Source of the DNA: Flaveria trinervia
Lineage: Eukaryota > Streptophyta > Magnoliopsida > Asterales > Asteraceae
Length of the DNA: 64,000 nucleotides
Assembly: GCA_025506515.1 (NCBI GenBank)
Contig: CM046442.1
Location: 115,226,162 to 115,290,161, forward strand
Reading direction: 5' to 3'
Part shown: piece by piece, positions 1 to 10,615 of the stretch
Layout: the number at the start of each line of letters is the position of its first letter
Numbering within the stretch: the stretch's first letter is position 1
The notes under the pieces: model-generated
What the model saw: the letters and a program-made list of their open reading frames with translations, nothing else
What the model was told of the DNA's origin: nothing
Database searches by the model: none
Made by a program: the position numbers and the translations under genes

Positions 1-1649
1 CAATCACGTCGAAACTTCCTAACTCAAAGGGTATCAAGTCTATATCGAAGGCGTGGTTCTCCAATATTATCGAGCACTTTCTAATAATCTTGTCGTCCTG
101 AAAAACCCTACCATTGGCCATTTCTACAGAGTAGCTAGTTTCTAGCCAACTAGAACTCAAATCAAGCAATTGCACAAACCCAAAAGATATAAAGCTATTG
201 TCGGCTCCAGTGTCAAATAATACAGATGCAAAGTGATTATTGAGTAAGTGCGTACCCGTGACAACATTCGGGTCCTGACGGGCATCGTTGGCTCCAATGA
301 CAAAAGCGTGTCCCCGAGCCGTATTCCCTTGGTTTGTCGGGCCTTGATTTCCAGCTATAGCCATCGCCTGTTGCTAGTTGTTCCTTTTTTGACCTGGTGC
401 CTGATTCAGTTTGGGGCACATGTTCCTATAGTGATCGGGGCTTCCACACTCGTAACAGCCCCTGGCATTCCCGGCGGGGTTAACCGCATTGACTGGTGCG
501 ACCATATTTGGCGCTGTTCTACAGTCTCTTGCTAAATGCCCCGGGGGTTTATAGTTCGTGCACACCCGGCACGAAATAGTTGGGGGATGATGAAAGTTGC
601 ACCTATCACATTTGGGGTGCGGACCCACGTACTCTCGCCTGCCCTGGGTCACGGCCACAAAATTTCTGGTTGTCTTGGCCCTTTTCTCAAATTTCCCGGC
701 ACTCGACCGACTCGTTTCCCCAACATCTTTCCTTTTCTCAGCTCCCCTGCCCAATACCCTTGTTCTCACCACCTCATCAGTTAGAGCGCCAGCCTTCAGA
801 ATTGCGCTGTGGATAGTAGGAGGAGCAGCTGCGGTTACCATTGCCCGGATTTGAGGTGCAAGTCCCCAAATATACCTCTCTATCCTTTTTGATTCCGGGG
901 TGACCAGATGCGGAACCAACCTTGCTAGCTCGTGAAAACGATCGGTGTAAGCCGCGTGCCCAACCCCCACCATAGCGTGATTCCAGAACTCATGCTCAAG
1001 TTTCTGCATCTCATTGAGAGGACAATACTCCTCGGTGAATTGGGCTTTGAACTCATCCCATGACATTTGCATCACTGATTCTCTTCCTCTAGCCTAAATT
1101 TGGGTGTTCCACCCAGTTAGTGCCTTGCCCTGTAGTGAGCATGTGGCATACTTGATCCTTTGACTGTCGAGGCATTCGCTGATGTCAATCACTGCCTCCA
1201 TCTTTTCAAGCCATCTAGTCAGGGCTATGGCTCCACTTTTGCCATCAAAGTCTCTCGGTTTACAAGCCACAAATTCCTTGTATGAACATCCCCATCTAGC
1301 ATTTACAAACCCGGTCTCATTAACAATCCCAGTTTCATTACCGGCTGTACCACCATTCCCAGTCTCCTGATTGCTTTCATTCCCAGTCGGGTTCCCATTA
1401 TCCTCGTTATCATTGCCACCATCCCCGTGGGGTGGTGATTCTGAAGAGCATCGCTCACTTGGGCCACGATAGTCGGAATCAGTGTAGCCAGCTGTTGGGA
1501 AATTAAGGCTGCCATATCAGAGTTTCTTATACCCTGATTGTCCTTGTAGGACCATCGCTTGTCCTTTGTGTTCTACCTCTGCCCCTGCCTCTGCCCTTCG
1601 GGGCTTCACTTCCGCCACTGTTGCTGCGGGTAACTCTTCGAGGCGGGAT
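1..1649 (-). pseudogene. gag-protease of element A, broken
   Basis: Gag forms the virus-like particle and the protease cuts the polyprotein. The order is an N-terminal low-complexity region, the retrotransposon gag domain (WDEFKAQFTEEYCPLNEMQKLEHEFW and following, about 850-1075), cysteine knuckles (CYECGSPDHYRNMC near 420-460) and the protease active site DTGAD at 200-214. Comparison with H shows a lost start (ATG changed to ATC at 1647-1649), a one-base frameshift near 1430-1440, a TAG just upstream of 1075 and a TAG at 374-376. Gag and protease share one frame, as in a single gag-pol polyprotein. The frame stays open from 373 to the window edge. Gag assignment is firm; loss of function is inferred from the stops. 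Confidence 0.9.
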
Positions 1650-2227
1650 GTTCTAATCATAAAAGTAGTAAACGCATAAGTTTTAACCATTGCAAGGCGC
1701 ATTATCCATGTCACATTAAGGTCTAACATTCCGGGTTAATACCATACTTATGGTTGTCACACATCGCATACAAATCATGTAATTCTCACACCATGTATAG
1801 GTAATGTCCAAACAGTAGTCCATGATAATAATGGCATATCCATGCATGAAATCAAGTTTAGTCTAGTGGAGGTCGCTATTTCCTCCTCTCTCGAGGTCCC
1901 AGACATAACCTTCTCGAGGTAAATCCCAGTGTCTAAGGTCAAGCGCAATAGCATGATCTATGAAGATCTCTTTAGGTTCAATACCCGGATTGATAAAACA
2001 ACTCGGTGCGCAGAGGGACACGGAAGATCCGATAGAAGCATCCCATAAAAGTGAGCACAAGGGCTCCCTCACAGGGTGAAAAGATCACGAAACAGATAGA
2101 TAAACAAACAAGTAGTGAGGAACACGTATGAGATATAAAATGCACACAACCCTGGCATGCAAATCTACATGAAGGTTCCTAGGTTATAGTCTAGGTCAAG
2201 TGTATTGCCTAATTATCTATAACCAAT
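1650..2227 (-). other. 5' leader of element A (primer site to gag)
   Basis: About 580 bases of non-coding leader lie between the primer binding site and the gag start. The same leader occurs in E (36647-37190) and H (55266-55846). No long ORF, structured RNA or promoter is recognisable. It should hold the packaging signal, but no motif can be named. Confidence 0.7.
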
Positions 2228-2240
2228 AGATCTGATACCA
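2228..2240 (-). promoter_or_regulatory. Primer binding site of A (initiator Met tRNA)
   Basis: On the minus strand this reads TGGTATCAGATCT, three bases after the LTR end. It matches the 3' end of initiator Met tRNA (TGGTATCAGAGCC) with two substitutions at the end. Confidence 0.85.
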
Positions 2241-2243
2241 GTT

Positions 2244-4787
2244 TGTCACACCCCCGCTAAGAGCGGAAACACGGGGGCGTCACGAGACGGGATCGTCATA
2301 ACACATGGTAAGCCAATATAGATGCAATATAAGAAATGATAACAAGCGTGTCATGACGACACCCGACATCAAGGGGACTTGTGTCGTGTATAGTCAATGT
2401 TCACGACAACATAGCCATAAGCATACGCAACCAAATGATCACACAAATACGAATATCAACATTGTAATGTATTTTCCCACAACCCGGGAACAAGTAACAA
2501 AAGGGTAATATTGTTCGAAACAGACTACATCAAATGTTTTCAAAATGACAAGTTAGCCACAAAATGCATCCTAGGGTCTCCACTAAGGCAGCACACCTAG
2601 ATCTTCAGCTAGCATGATCACCTAAAAAGATATGCTCAAAATGGTAAACAAAATTGTTGGTGAGCTCGCAGGTTTAAAAGTAAATAAGTAATTGATGCTG
2701 TATAAAGTTGTTGTAGAATACCGTGCATACAGTTATAAGTAAGCAAAATCACCTGACAAGAGCTTTACAACCAAACCTAACGACGAACACAAAGAATCTT
2801 GTCGGAATATATTCACCCAAGGCCCGTTCCTGGCGTCTGTTGGTACTAACTAGTATACCAACACGAGGGTGGGGGTGTCAACCCAAGTAGTACTACCAAT
2901 ACCTATCCGTCGGTTCCCACAATGGAATTAAATGGTTGTAAGAAAGAACCACAAAGCAGACCCAAACATGTATGAGATAAGTACTCACAAAACAGCAGCA
3001 CGTTGATTCTAAGTATGTAAATTGTATGTATGTTGTACAACATGAAAATGGGTGAGCATACTGTTCTCCCATGTTTGTAAATGTTTGTAAAGTAGTGTAG
3101 GCATAAAAAGGGGTCACGAAACTCACATGTTAAGTGGTAAGTATGAATGATCTAAGTTCCCGATAGTCGTACGCAATGAACAGTCAAACACCTATTGACA
3201 GTTAATGTTTAGCATAAATTATATGTATAAAGAAAGTAGTAATGTTTGGTCGGTTCGGGTTGTATCGGTTTGGTCGTGGGTAGCACACACATAAGCGGAC
3301 ACACATATCAGGTCTTATGTAGATCCAAGTACTAAGAGTAGTCGTCATTGCTAATGACATCCGTATAAAGATCCCATTGTTATAAATATAGTACTTGTTA
3401 AATATTTGTAGTCCTAAATGGGTTGTTGATAATTGTAAAATGTTAGGTTGATTTAAATTGAAATAGTATGTGCCAGTTGATAGCGTGGACTTTAATCTTT
3501 GTGGTCAAGCAATGACAGTTTTACTAATGTTACCTTATCACCATCAGACGTTCAAGAAGGGAATTCACACACACATCATCATCAGTCACACAACAGGACT
3601 AGACGCTCGACTCAACACTCCATTCGTACGAATCAACCTTCAATCGTACGAATCAGCTTCATTGGCACGAATGAACCTTCATTTGTACGACTGGCATTCA
3701 GTCATACCACACAACACCTAATCGCACGAGTTAACCTCCATACGAACGAATCAACCTTCATTCGTACCAATCAGCTTCATTCGTACGACTGAACCTTCAT
3801 TCGTACGATTGGCTTTCGGTCGTGCGATACACGCACAGTCGTATACATTCATTCGGTCATAGGACTCAATGGCACACCACATTCATCCGCATTGACTCAA
3901 TCGCACACAACATTCGATCGCGCGACCCAGTCGCCTAAATGTCACAGTCGCATCAGTCAGTCGCACGACTCACCCAGTCGCACGGCTCAGTCGCATGACA
4001 GACCCAGTTGCCTGAACTGCAGGTTCGCGACTGCTGAAGTGCAGAGCAGCCTTCGGCTGCCCCGAGCATGAGTTCCACACAACAAGGACATCCAGAATCA
4101 CACAAAAAACACACACGAACAAGAAGCACACGCAGAAAGTCATCACACACACCCACACGACCTTTTGTGTTCGGGTTGACCTGAACACCCGAAACCCTAG
4201 AAATGGGAAGCAGTAAAACGTGCAAGAAATGGACAACCAAGGTCGTCTACCTGCAAGGATGGAGTAGACTAGGTTGTAGACAAAGCATAGACGAAGAAAA
4301 CGAGACCAAATGGAGCGATTTTGGTGCAAAAGTGAAGAAGATAGGCGGTGAAGAAGAAAATGGAGAAGTGAAGAAGATGAAGAAAGTGGCTGGGAATGGG
4401 GTTTTTATACCCATCCAAGTTTGCAAAATGTCAATTTTAGTCCTTGCACTTAGCCCCCGAGTTTCCAAAGTTTGTTTCGGTTGAAAATGACTTTAAGCGT
4501 GTTTGTTATATTAATGTTAAAAGTGTGTTTAATGGTAATTGATGTCTTAAAATGGTTTTATTAATGACAATGGTTATAATTAAAAATGATATATTTGGTG
4601 ATAATGGCGATGAAATTTATAAAAGGTTTAGGCTTAGCACACGTTCACTGAGGAAGTACAGGCACAAGGGTAATAAAGCAAACATGATTTCTTATAACAG
4701 GAGTTCATGAAGAAGAGGAAGAATAATTAAGAATAATTCTATAGTTAATTATGTTGTTTGACAGACCTTAAGGTGACGGATGTCACA
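2244..4787 (-). repeat. 5' LTR of element A (2544 bp)
   Basis: The + strand runs from TGTCACACCCCC to GGTGACGGATGTCACA, so the element-sense LTR is TG...CA. A TATA box sits at 4402-4409. A perfect small hairpin CCGCT-AAG-AGCGG lies at 2254-2266 next to the U5 end. Arrays of TTCGTACGA and GACTCAGTCGC repeats occupy about 3590-4010, and a GCAGCC/GGCTGC hairpin lies at 4046-4060. By diagnostic substitutions (for example the tract near 2540-2570) this LTR resembles the LTR at 18653-21262 more than those of E or H. Confidence 0.93.
4402..4409 (-). promoter_or_regulatory. TATA box of the family M LTR
   Basis: The minus strand reads GGGTATAAAAACCCC about 380 bases into the LTR and is followed by a CT-rich leader (TTCTTCAC repeats), the usual pattern around a plant transcription start. 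It is conserved at 58125-58132, near 39547-39554 and near 50765-50772; the copy near 20877 is altered. Transcription about 30 bases downstream would put most of the LTR in the R/U5 leader. Confidence 0.65.
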
Positions 4788-5437
4788 TATATGGGATGTC
4801 TGATTAATGGGTGTTGTGTTAAAACAGGACCACCGGTGTGTACGTACAAGTCCTTTATTGACTGTAAACCACACAACTACAGCGGTACTAAGGGTGCTGT
4901 AGGGCTTGTACGATACTTCGAGAAGACTGAGTCTGTCTTCTCCAAATGCAACTGCCCACCTGCTGATCAAGTGAAGTATGCCACCGAGACTTTAGAGGGT
5001 GCTGCTCTGTCTTGGTGGAATGTGCAAATCCAGATGTTAGGACAAGCGATGGCGAATGGGATTCCATGGGACGAGTTCAAAATAATGATGACTGAGGAGT
5101 ACTGTCCTCGCACTGAAGTGCAGAAGCTAGAGATGGAGTTCTGGCAACTGAAGATGCGGGGCTCGGAAATCGAGGCCTACACCACCAGAACCCATGAACT
5201 AGCAACTTTGTGCCCGGGAATGGTGAATGAAGTGCATAAGAGGGTGGAGCATTACATACGGGGATTAGTACCTGAAATTCAAAGTATGGTAACTGTTTCC
5301 AACCCAACCACAATTCAGCAAGCCATCGAGTTAGCTCATAAGCTAACTGACCAAGCCGTCAAGCAAGGACGTCTACCCAAGCGGGGCGTTGTGGCAAGCG
5401 TGCCCGACAACAAAAGAAAGTGGGATGGTGCCAAGAA
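4788..5437 (+). mobile_element. Element B, left fragment (family P chromovirus)
   Basis: The 3' end of the gag intron and the gag core of a plus-strand family P element lie between the right end of A and the left end of E. B continues at 39934 after the E/F complex. Its 5' LTR and upstream part are not in the window and presumably lie beyond A. Confidence 0.88.
4828..5437 (+). pseudogene. gag core of element B (first part)
   Basis: This is the retrotransposon gag domain, open without a stop across the whole fragment: PVCTYKSFIDCKPH, then LEGAALSWWN and EEYCPRTEVQKLEMEFW, the hallmark gag motifs. The coding start is placed at 4828, right after an AG acceptor (see the intron in C and G). Unlike C and G, B has GGA (Gly), not TGA, near 5368. 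Element E interrupts the frame at 5438, and the Gln-rich linker and zinc knuckles resume at 39934. It is the best preserved gag core of family P in this window. Confidence 0.88.
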
Positions 5438-6507
5438 TGTCACACCCCCGCTAAGAGCAGAAACACGAGGATGTAACGAGACGAGAATCGTCATAACACA
5501 TGGTAAGCGATAGAGATGCAATATAATAAATGATAACAAGCGTGTCATGATGACACCCGACAACAAGGGGACTCGTGTCGTGTATAGTCAATGTTCACGA
5601 CAACATAGCTATAAGCATACGCAACCAAATGATCACACAAATACGGATATCAACATTGTAATGTATTTTTCCCACAACCCGGGAACAAGTAACAAAAGAG
5701 TAATTATTGATTTAAAACAGACTACATTAAGAGTTTTCAAAATGACAAGTTTAGCCCGAAAATGCATCCTAGGGTCTTCACTAAGGCAGCACACCTAGAT
5801 CTTCAGCTAGCATGATCACCTGAAAAGATATAGTCAAAATGGTCAACAAAATTGTTGGTGAGCTCGCAGGTTTAAAAGTAAATATGTAATTGATGCTGTA
5901 TAAAGTTGTTGCAGAATATCTTGCATACAGTTATAAGTAAGCAAAATCACCTGATAAGAGCTTTACAACCAAACCTAACGACGAACACAAAGAATCTTGT
6001 CGGAATATATTCACCCAAGGCCCGTTCCTGGCGTCTGTTGGTACTAACTAGTATACCAACACGAGGGTGGGGGTGTCAACCCAAGTAGTACTACCAATAC
6101 CTATCCGTCGGTTCCCACAATGGAATTAAATGGTTGTAGGAAAGAACCACAAAGCAGACCCAAACATGTATGAGATAAGTACTCACAAAACAGCAGCACG
6201 TTGATTCTAAGTATGTAAATTGTATGTATGTTGTACAGCATAGAAAACGGGCGAGCATACTTTTCCCTCATGTTTGTAAATGTTTTTAAAGTAGTCTAAA
6301 TGGTTGTATGCAATGAACAGTCAAACACCTATTGACAGTTAATGTTTAGTATAAATGATATGTATAAAGCATATACTAATGTTTGGTCGGTTCGGGTTGT
6401 ATCGGTTCGGTCGTGGGTAACACACACTCAAGCGGACACACGCATCAGATCTTATGTAGATCCAAGTACTAAGAGTAGTCGTCATTGCTAATGACATCCG
6501 TATAAAG
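5438..6507 (-). repeat. 3' LTR of E, first segment
   Basis: It starts TGTCACACCCCCGCTAAGAGC and follows the family M LTR until element C enters at 6508. The bases TAAAG at 6503-6507 are duplicated at 17953-17957. A deletion relative to other copies lies near 6290-6300. The LTR resumes at 17953. Confidence 0.9.
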
Positions 6508-9253
6508 TGTTACATCTGGTAAATTTCCGTTATCAAACTCCGTTAGTTCCGTTAAGTCTTGCATACACATGTCGTAAGCACACACTAGTTGTCATTTAAC
6601 GTTGGTGACCTAATAATAATTAATATGTTACATTATTGATAATCTAATTGATTATGTGATTATGGTATTATGTTTATGTGTTTGCATGTTTTAAATGTTA
6701 ATTAGGAAATTAATCGCGTAACGCGGAAACGTGCCTATTTATTCGTATGTCTTGTGTTATTATAAAGATAAAATATATAATGATTAACATTAGTGTATAT
6801 CTTTATATTATTAAGTTAAAAACACTTTACAAAGAGTTTAAGTCTAGTTTTGATAAAATACAAATTACAAGGGCTTAAAGGGTAAATACGGAAATTAAAT
6901 TAAACAAAACATGAAAACCCTAAGTCCCACCTCTCAATCGGCCGCAAACACCCTTCACACACCTTCACCCTTGCGATTTCAACCTAGAACAAGCATCAAA
7001 GCATCGGTTTTGTTCGATTTCAAGGATTACAACACGTTGGAATCATCAATTGCAAGTTAACACACGTTTAAAGGTTAGATTTTTACAAGTTCTTGTGGGT
7101 TTTTCATGGTGGCCGAACCCTAATTCGTTTATGGATCTCCATGTGGTCGAAATTGGTGTTCAATGATAATGTTAATATGTTAGTTGGATTGAATACATGT
7201 TGTTTAACGTTGATTATGCATGAATTGTATGTTTTTAATGGATTGATCATGAACTTTGATTTTAGGCAAACCCTAATTCGAAATTGATGAGATTATGGAT
7301 GATTGATGATTGTTTGATGAATGTATGATGATTAGTAGGTTGTATGAATGCTAGGATACGTTGATCTTGCAAAGAATTGATGAATTGTTGTAGGTGTTCA
7401 TAGGTTACTAATAATAGTAACTTTATTTCCATGACATGATGATCAAATGATAGATTTATGTTGTTGATGTGTTCATGATGATAATTAGATGCTAGATTGT
7501 TGATATGAATGCTAGAAATCTTAGAATGAATGTTGTTGTTCATATCTTGCCAAAAGTGGAAACTTTTGTTCATGATGATTAATAGATTATGATGACTAGG
7601 TATTGTTAATCATGTCTAGATGTTGTTATGAGTTTGAGATGGTATAATTGTAATGAATTCATGAATACATTGAGTGTTTGATAGATGTTGGAATGTACTT
7701 TCCCAAAAGGGAAACTTTATTTGCACAAAGTCTGAAGGATGATAGTTTGAACATGTTTGGGATGTTAGGAGCATGTTAGTATATTCAAGGATGAATTCTA
7801 ATGTGATAGAACATGTAAAATTAGTTGTATAGGATGCTTGGATAATCATGGGTGATGTTTGGACCTTGATGATCATGTATGATGTTGATGTTGGTTCGTA
7901 GTTAGGACATCATGTTTGGGACTGGAAATTGATTTTTGTGGTGTATGTTGAATGCAATGAACATGGTTAGTGAATGTGAATGTGATCATCATACACACGT
8001 GCAAATCTGAGGCCCCTACTTAGTAGGATTGGAAGGGTTTAGGATCTGAAGTCGTGAGTGGCTTCACATGGCACGTGGTGCGTGATTTGATCTTTGTGTG
8101 GCATGTTAGTTATGTTATAACTAGTGTACATGTTAATGTTCTAGATTCGCATGACTTGTATGATACTTGGTTGTATGATGATCTAAGTGATACACCTGGA
8201 TAATATGGCATACTTATGATCCATTTGAATGTTAACCATGTATGATATATGTGTATGATTCTTGAATGGTTTACAACACATAAAGTCACCAACGGGTCAA
8301 ACGGGTCAACTGGGTCAAACGTGTCTGTTTTTCTCAAACCTTGAGTCCTTGGTTGTAGTGTACTTTGGGTTTCACATGTTCTTTGTTTACACGTACTCAT
8401 GTATTTATATGATCTAGGTAAGCTCTGACGGTTGTCTGTCCGCTCTGTCTGTGAAGTAAAACTCTAAGTATCTATTACTCATATCAGGTGAGTTCATGCC
8501 CCACTCTTTACTTAATATCTTTTGGGGGAGATAGCATACTGGTAAATCACAAACGCTTTATATATTCAAGTTGTGTATAATGTTAATATAGTGTTGATAT
8601 CATGGAAAAGTCCTCACACTTTCGAATTGTTAATATTGAATAGCAGGGAAATTTGGGTAGTACTACTGGGTTTGACGAGCCCCACCTGTGTGACTCGAGG
8701 TCAACCGGGAGCAATTTGTCCTATTGAACATTGTCACGACCTGTTAAATCATGACAGGAGGCAACAACGTAACACAGTCAGCTTCAATTGCGAAATCACT
8801 ATGAGTTAATATTTATTGTTAATGGACTAACTATCTGTTATAATGCACTACTTTTATATCTCTATTATTAAACTGCTTATGTGTGAATATCACTCTTGAA
8901 CTCACCAACCATTATGTTGACATTTTAGTATGCTATTCTCAGGTCATTAGCTTGCTTGCCATAGGAGCACTACATGGTTCACTTGCATTCTAAGACCCGG
9001 TCTTCAAGACATTTTTCTTATTTTAATGGTTAATGTATACTCTTTTGGGTTGGCGCATGTTTTGCCATAGTATACATTTTTATTTCTTTGGGTTGTTTTA
9101 CAAAACACTTCCGCATAGTTTAAAGTTTATACTTTGGTAGATTTTATTTTAATTATGGCATATAGAGTCGTTTTGAGTAACTATTGACTGTGATCCTGGT
9201 TTGTTCACACGCCTCGCGTTAAAACTCCGCACGTGGATTTTGAGGGTGTGATA
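6508..9253 (+). repeat. 5' LTR of C (2746 bp)
   Basis: It begins TGTTACATCTGG (the family form is TGTGACATCCGG) and ends GGGTGTGATA, so both tips have mutated since insertion. AT-rich U3 is followed by a TATA box at 6761-6768 and a CT-rich tract with telobox-like AAACCCTA near 6912. A short open stretch near 7093-7287 recurs in the 3' LTR at 15802-15996 but lacks an ATG. No gene is seen. Confidence 0.94.
6761..6768 (+). promoter_or_regulatory. Candidate TATA box of the family P LTR
   Basis: TATAAAGA lies about 255 bases into the LTR and is kept at 15484-15490, 41825-41831 and 58995-59001. A CT-rich leader with ACCCTA motifs starts about 150 bases downstream. Several other AT-rich boxes are nearby, so the assignment is tentative. 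Confidence 0.4.
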
Positions 9254-9256
9254 GAT

Positions 9257-9269
9257 TGGTATCAGAGCC
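9257..9269 (+). promoter_or_regulatory. Primer binding site of C (initiator Met tRNA)
   Basis: TGGTATCAGAGCC, three bases after the LTR end, is an exact match to the complement of the 3' end of initiator Met tRNA. Confidence 0.95.
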
Positions 9270-9394
9270 ATTAGTTATAGGGAACTACGTTGCATACACA
9301 CACTAGTCTATAACCGCACACAGTTAGTTAGTTACCCGTGCTTTAATCTCATCTACTGTATACTTATTGGCATACACGTCACACTCTCTGCAGC

Positions 9395-10092
9395 ATGGCA
9401 TCGTCATCGCGAGCTACGGGTAAGCGACCTGAATCACCTTCACGATCTGAATCCCCACCTCCCGCACCTGTACCTGACAATGGATTCGATTGGCCCCGAC
9501 TAGCTTATCCTCGAGAGGAGATTTACTGGGATCAACCTTTTGCATTGATGAAGTGTGACCCTCCACGAGACTGGAGTTTCTATCCTAGATTCGTTCATCA
9601 TATTATGTATAGCGAGCGCGTACCTGTCCGAAGCCCAGGACAAGGAATAAAGCCGACCAACCAATGCCTTCACTCCCACGGACGGTGTAGTCCAACGAGC
9701 AACTGATTGCTGCACTGGTGGCTGCACTGGACATTGAGCAGCATCAAGTCAGGCGGCTCACGGGTGATATCTGTACACTGCAGCATTAGGTGTACAAACT
9801 GAGACATCAACTGGATGAACTCGAGGAGCAACACGGGAAGACCCTAAATGGGTGTCACCATATTCAAGATGGTCTCATAGCACTCCGAGGGCGTGTGACT
9901 GCTCGAGAACAGCGGGACGCCGTAGCCGATAATAGGATTGTCATCTTAGAAGCCCAACTAGCGGCACTTCAGATTGCTATAGCTCCTGCTCCTGCAGCAG
10001 ACCATGAGGATGAGGATCCCGAGGAGGGACCCGAGGAGGAGGAACCGGTGGAGATGGAGGACGACAGTGATGGGTCAAATGTTGTCGATTGA
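9395..10092 (+). pseudogene. ORF0: extra protein upstream of gag (family P)
   Basis: A coding region of about 230 residues lies between the primer site and gag. The N-terminus is Ser/Pro-rich (PESPSRSESPPPAPVPD), followed by a tryptophan-rich block (DNGFDWPRLAYPREE, DWSFYPRFVHHIM), a heptad-like helical part (LRHQLDELEEQHGK, ILEAQLAALQIAI) and a Glu/Asp-rich tail ending DDSDGSNVVD. In C it is broken by a frameshift near 9640-9700 and a TAG just before 9790. A homologue sits at the same place in G (43062-43746), and the ATG context is the same (GCAGCATGGCATC). I recognise no known domain. The coiled-coil plus acidic tail suggests a protein- or chromatin-binding role, which is only a guess. Confidence 0.7.
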
Positions 10093-10365
10093 CTTTCTTT
10101 ATATGACTTAGGCTATGTAGTGTTTTTCTTTTTGAAACCTATGTGGGAAGGGTTGTTTCCCCACATGAACGACAAACTTCAATTTTGACATTGATAAATA
10201 CATTATGACTCATTTACAATTTATTTACTTTGGTTATCATTTTTGTTATGAATGTTGCGGTTGTGATGATTCATTATTTGTTTTATTTACTGTTTACTGT
10301 AGTTCAATGAGATAAATGTGTTTGATGTTTCTCATTATTGTATTTGTGAATGTAAAGTGGAAAGA
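10093..10365 (+). other. Spacer between ORF0 and gag in C
   Basis: This is AT-rich and non-coding, with stops in all frames. The same spacer is in G (43747-44020). No clear splice pair joining ORF0 to gag is visible, so ORF0 could be translated separately from the genomic RNA or from a spliced RNA. Confidence 0.6.
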
Positions 10366-10533
10366 ATGGACGCCCGTGGACGTGGACGTGGACATGGTCG
10401 TGGACGTGGACGTGGACGTGCACTGGAGAACAGGGCGGTAGTGCTATTAACATGACCCCCACAAAATTAGCTGCTCTAATTAATGAGCATGTTCAGGCGG
10501 CAGTGGCTGCTGCCCAGGCGGGTCAGCCAGCAG
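10366..10533 (+). pseudogene. gag exon 1 of C (Arg/Gly-rich start)
   Basis: ATG at 10366 begins MDARGRGRGHGRGRGRGRA, an Arg-Gly repeat as in nucleic-acid-binding tails, followed (after a one-base loss near 10420 compared with G) by an Ala-rich helix INEHVQAAVAAAQAGQPA. It ends at CAG|GTAAAC. Read without splicing, the frame stops a few codons into the intron (TGA). The start is supported by the matching ATG at 44021 in G. Confidence 0.65.
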
Positions 10534-10615
10534 GTAAACAATGATAGAAAGATAAATCTGATATCCTTCATAACTGTATGGGATGTCTAATTAATGTGTG
10601 TTGTGTTAAAAACAG
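10534..10615 (+). other. Apparent 82-nt intron inside gag of C
   Basis: It starts GTAAACAATGATAG and ends GTTAAAAACAG. A CTAAT branch-point-like site lies about 25 bases before the acceptor, and the 3' part is U-rich (GTGTTGTGTT). Joining the flanks keeps the frame (phase 1: G + GA) and links the Ala-rich helix directly to the VCTYKSF gag block. The unspliced frame meets TGA, then further stops. The same structure is in G (44188-44268), and the 3' part is in B (4788-4827). No transcript data support it here. Confidence 0.55.

Larger units (their letters stand above)
1..4787 (-). mobile_element. Element A: partial Ty3/gypsy chromovirus, family M
   Basis: This is the 5' half of a minus-strand LTR retrotransposon. 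Reading leftward, it holds a complete 5' LTR, a primer binding site, a leader, and gag running into the aspartic protease, which continues past the left edge of the window. Family membership follows from near-identity to element H (48570-58500) in gag, leader and LTR. The right LTR tip abuts gag sequence of element B, so A was inserted into B. The target duplication cannot be checked because A's other end is outside the window. Confidence 0.93.

Noticed and set aside
7093..7287. Open frame repeated in both LTRs of C
   Set aside because: It has no ATG at its start and is kept only because the two LTRs are copies of each other.
9395..10092. ORF0 as a captured host gene
   Set aside because: No recognised host domain and no clear intron trace; the same frame in G at the same place makes it an element gene. 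Capture long ago cannot be excluded.
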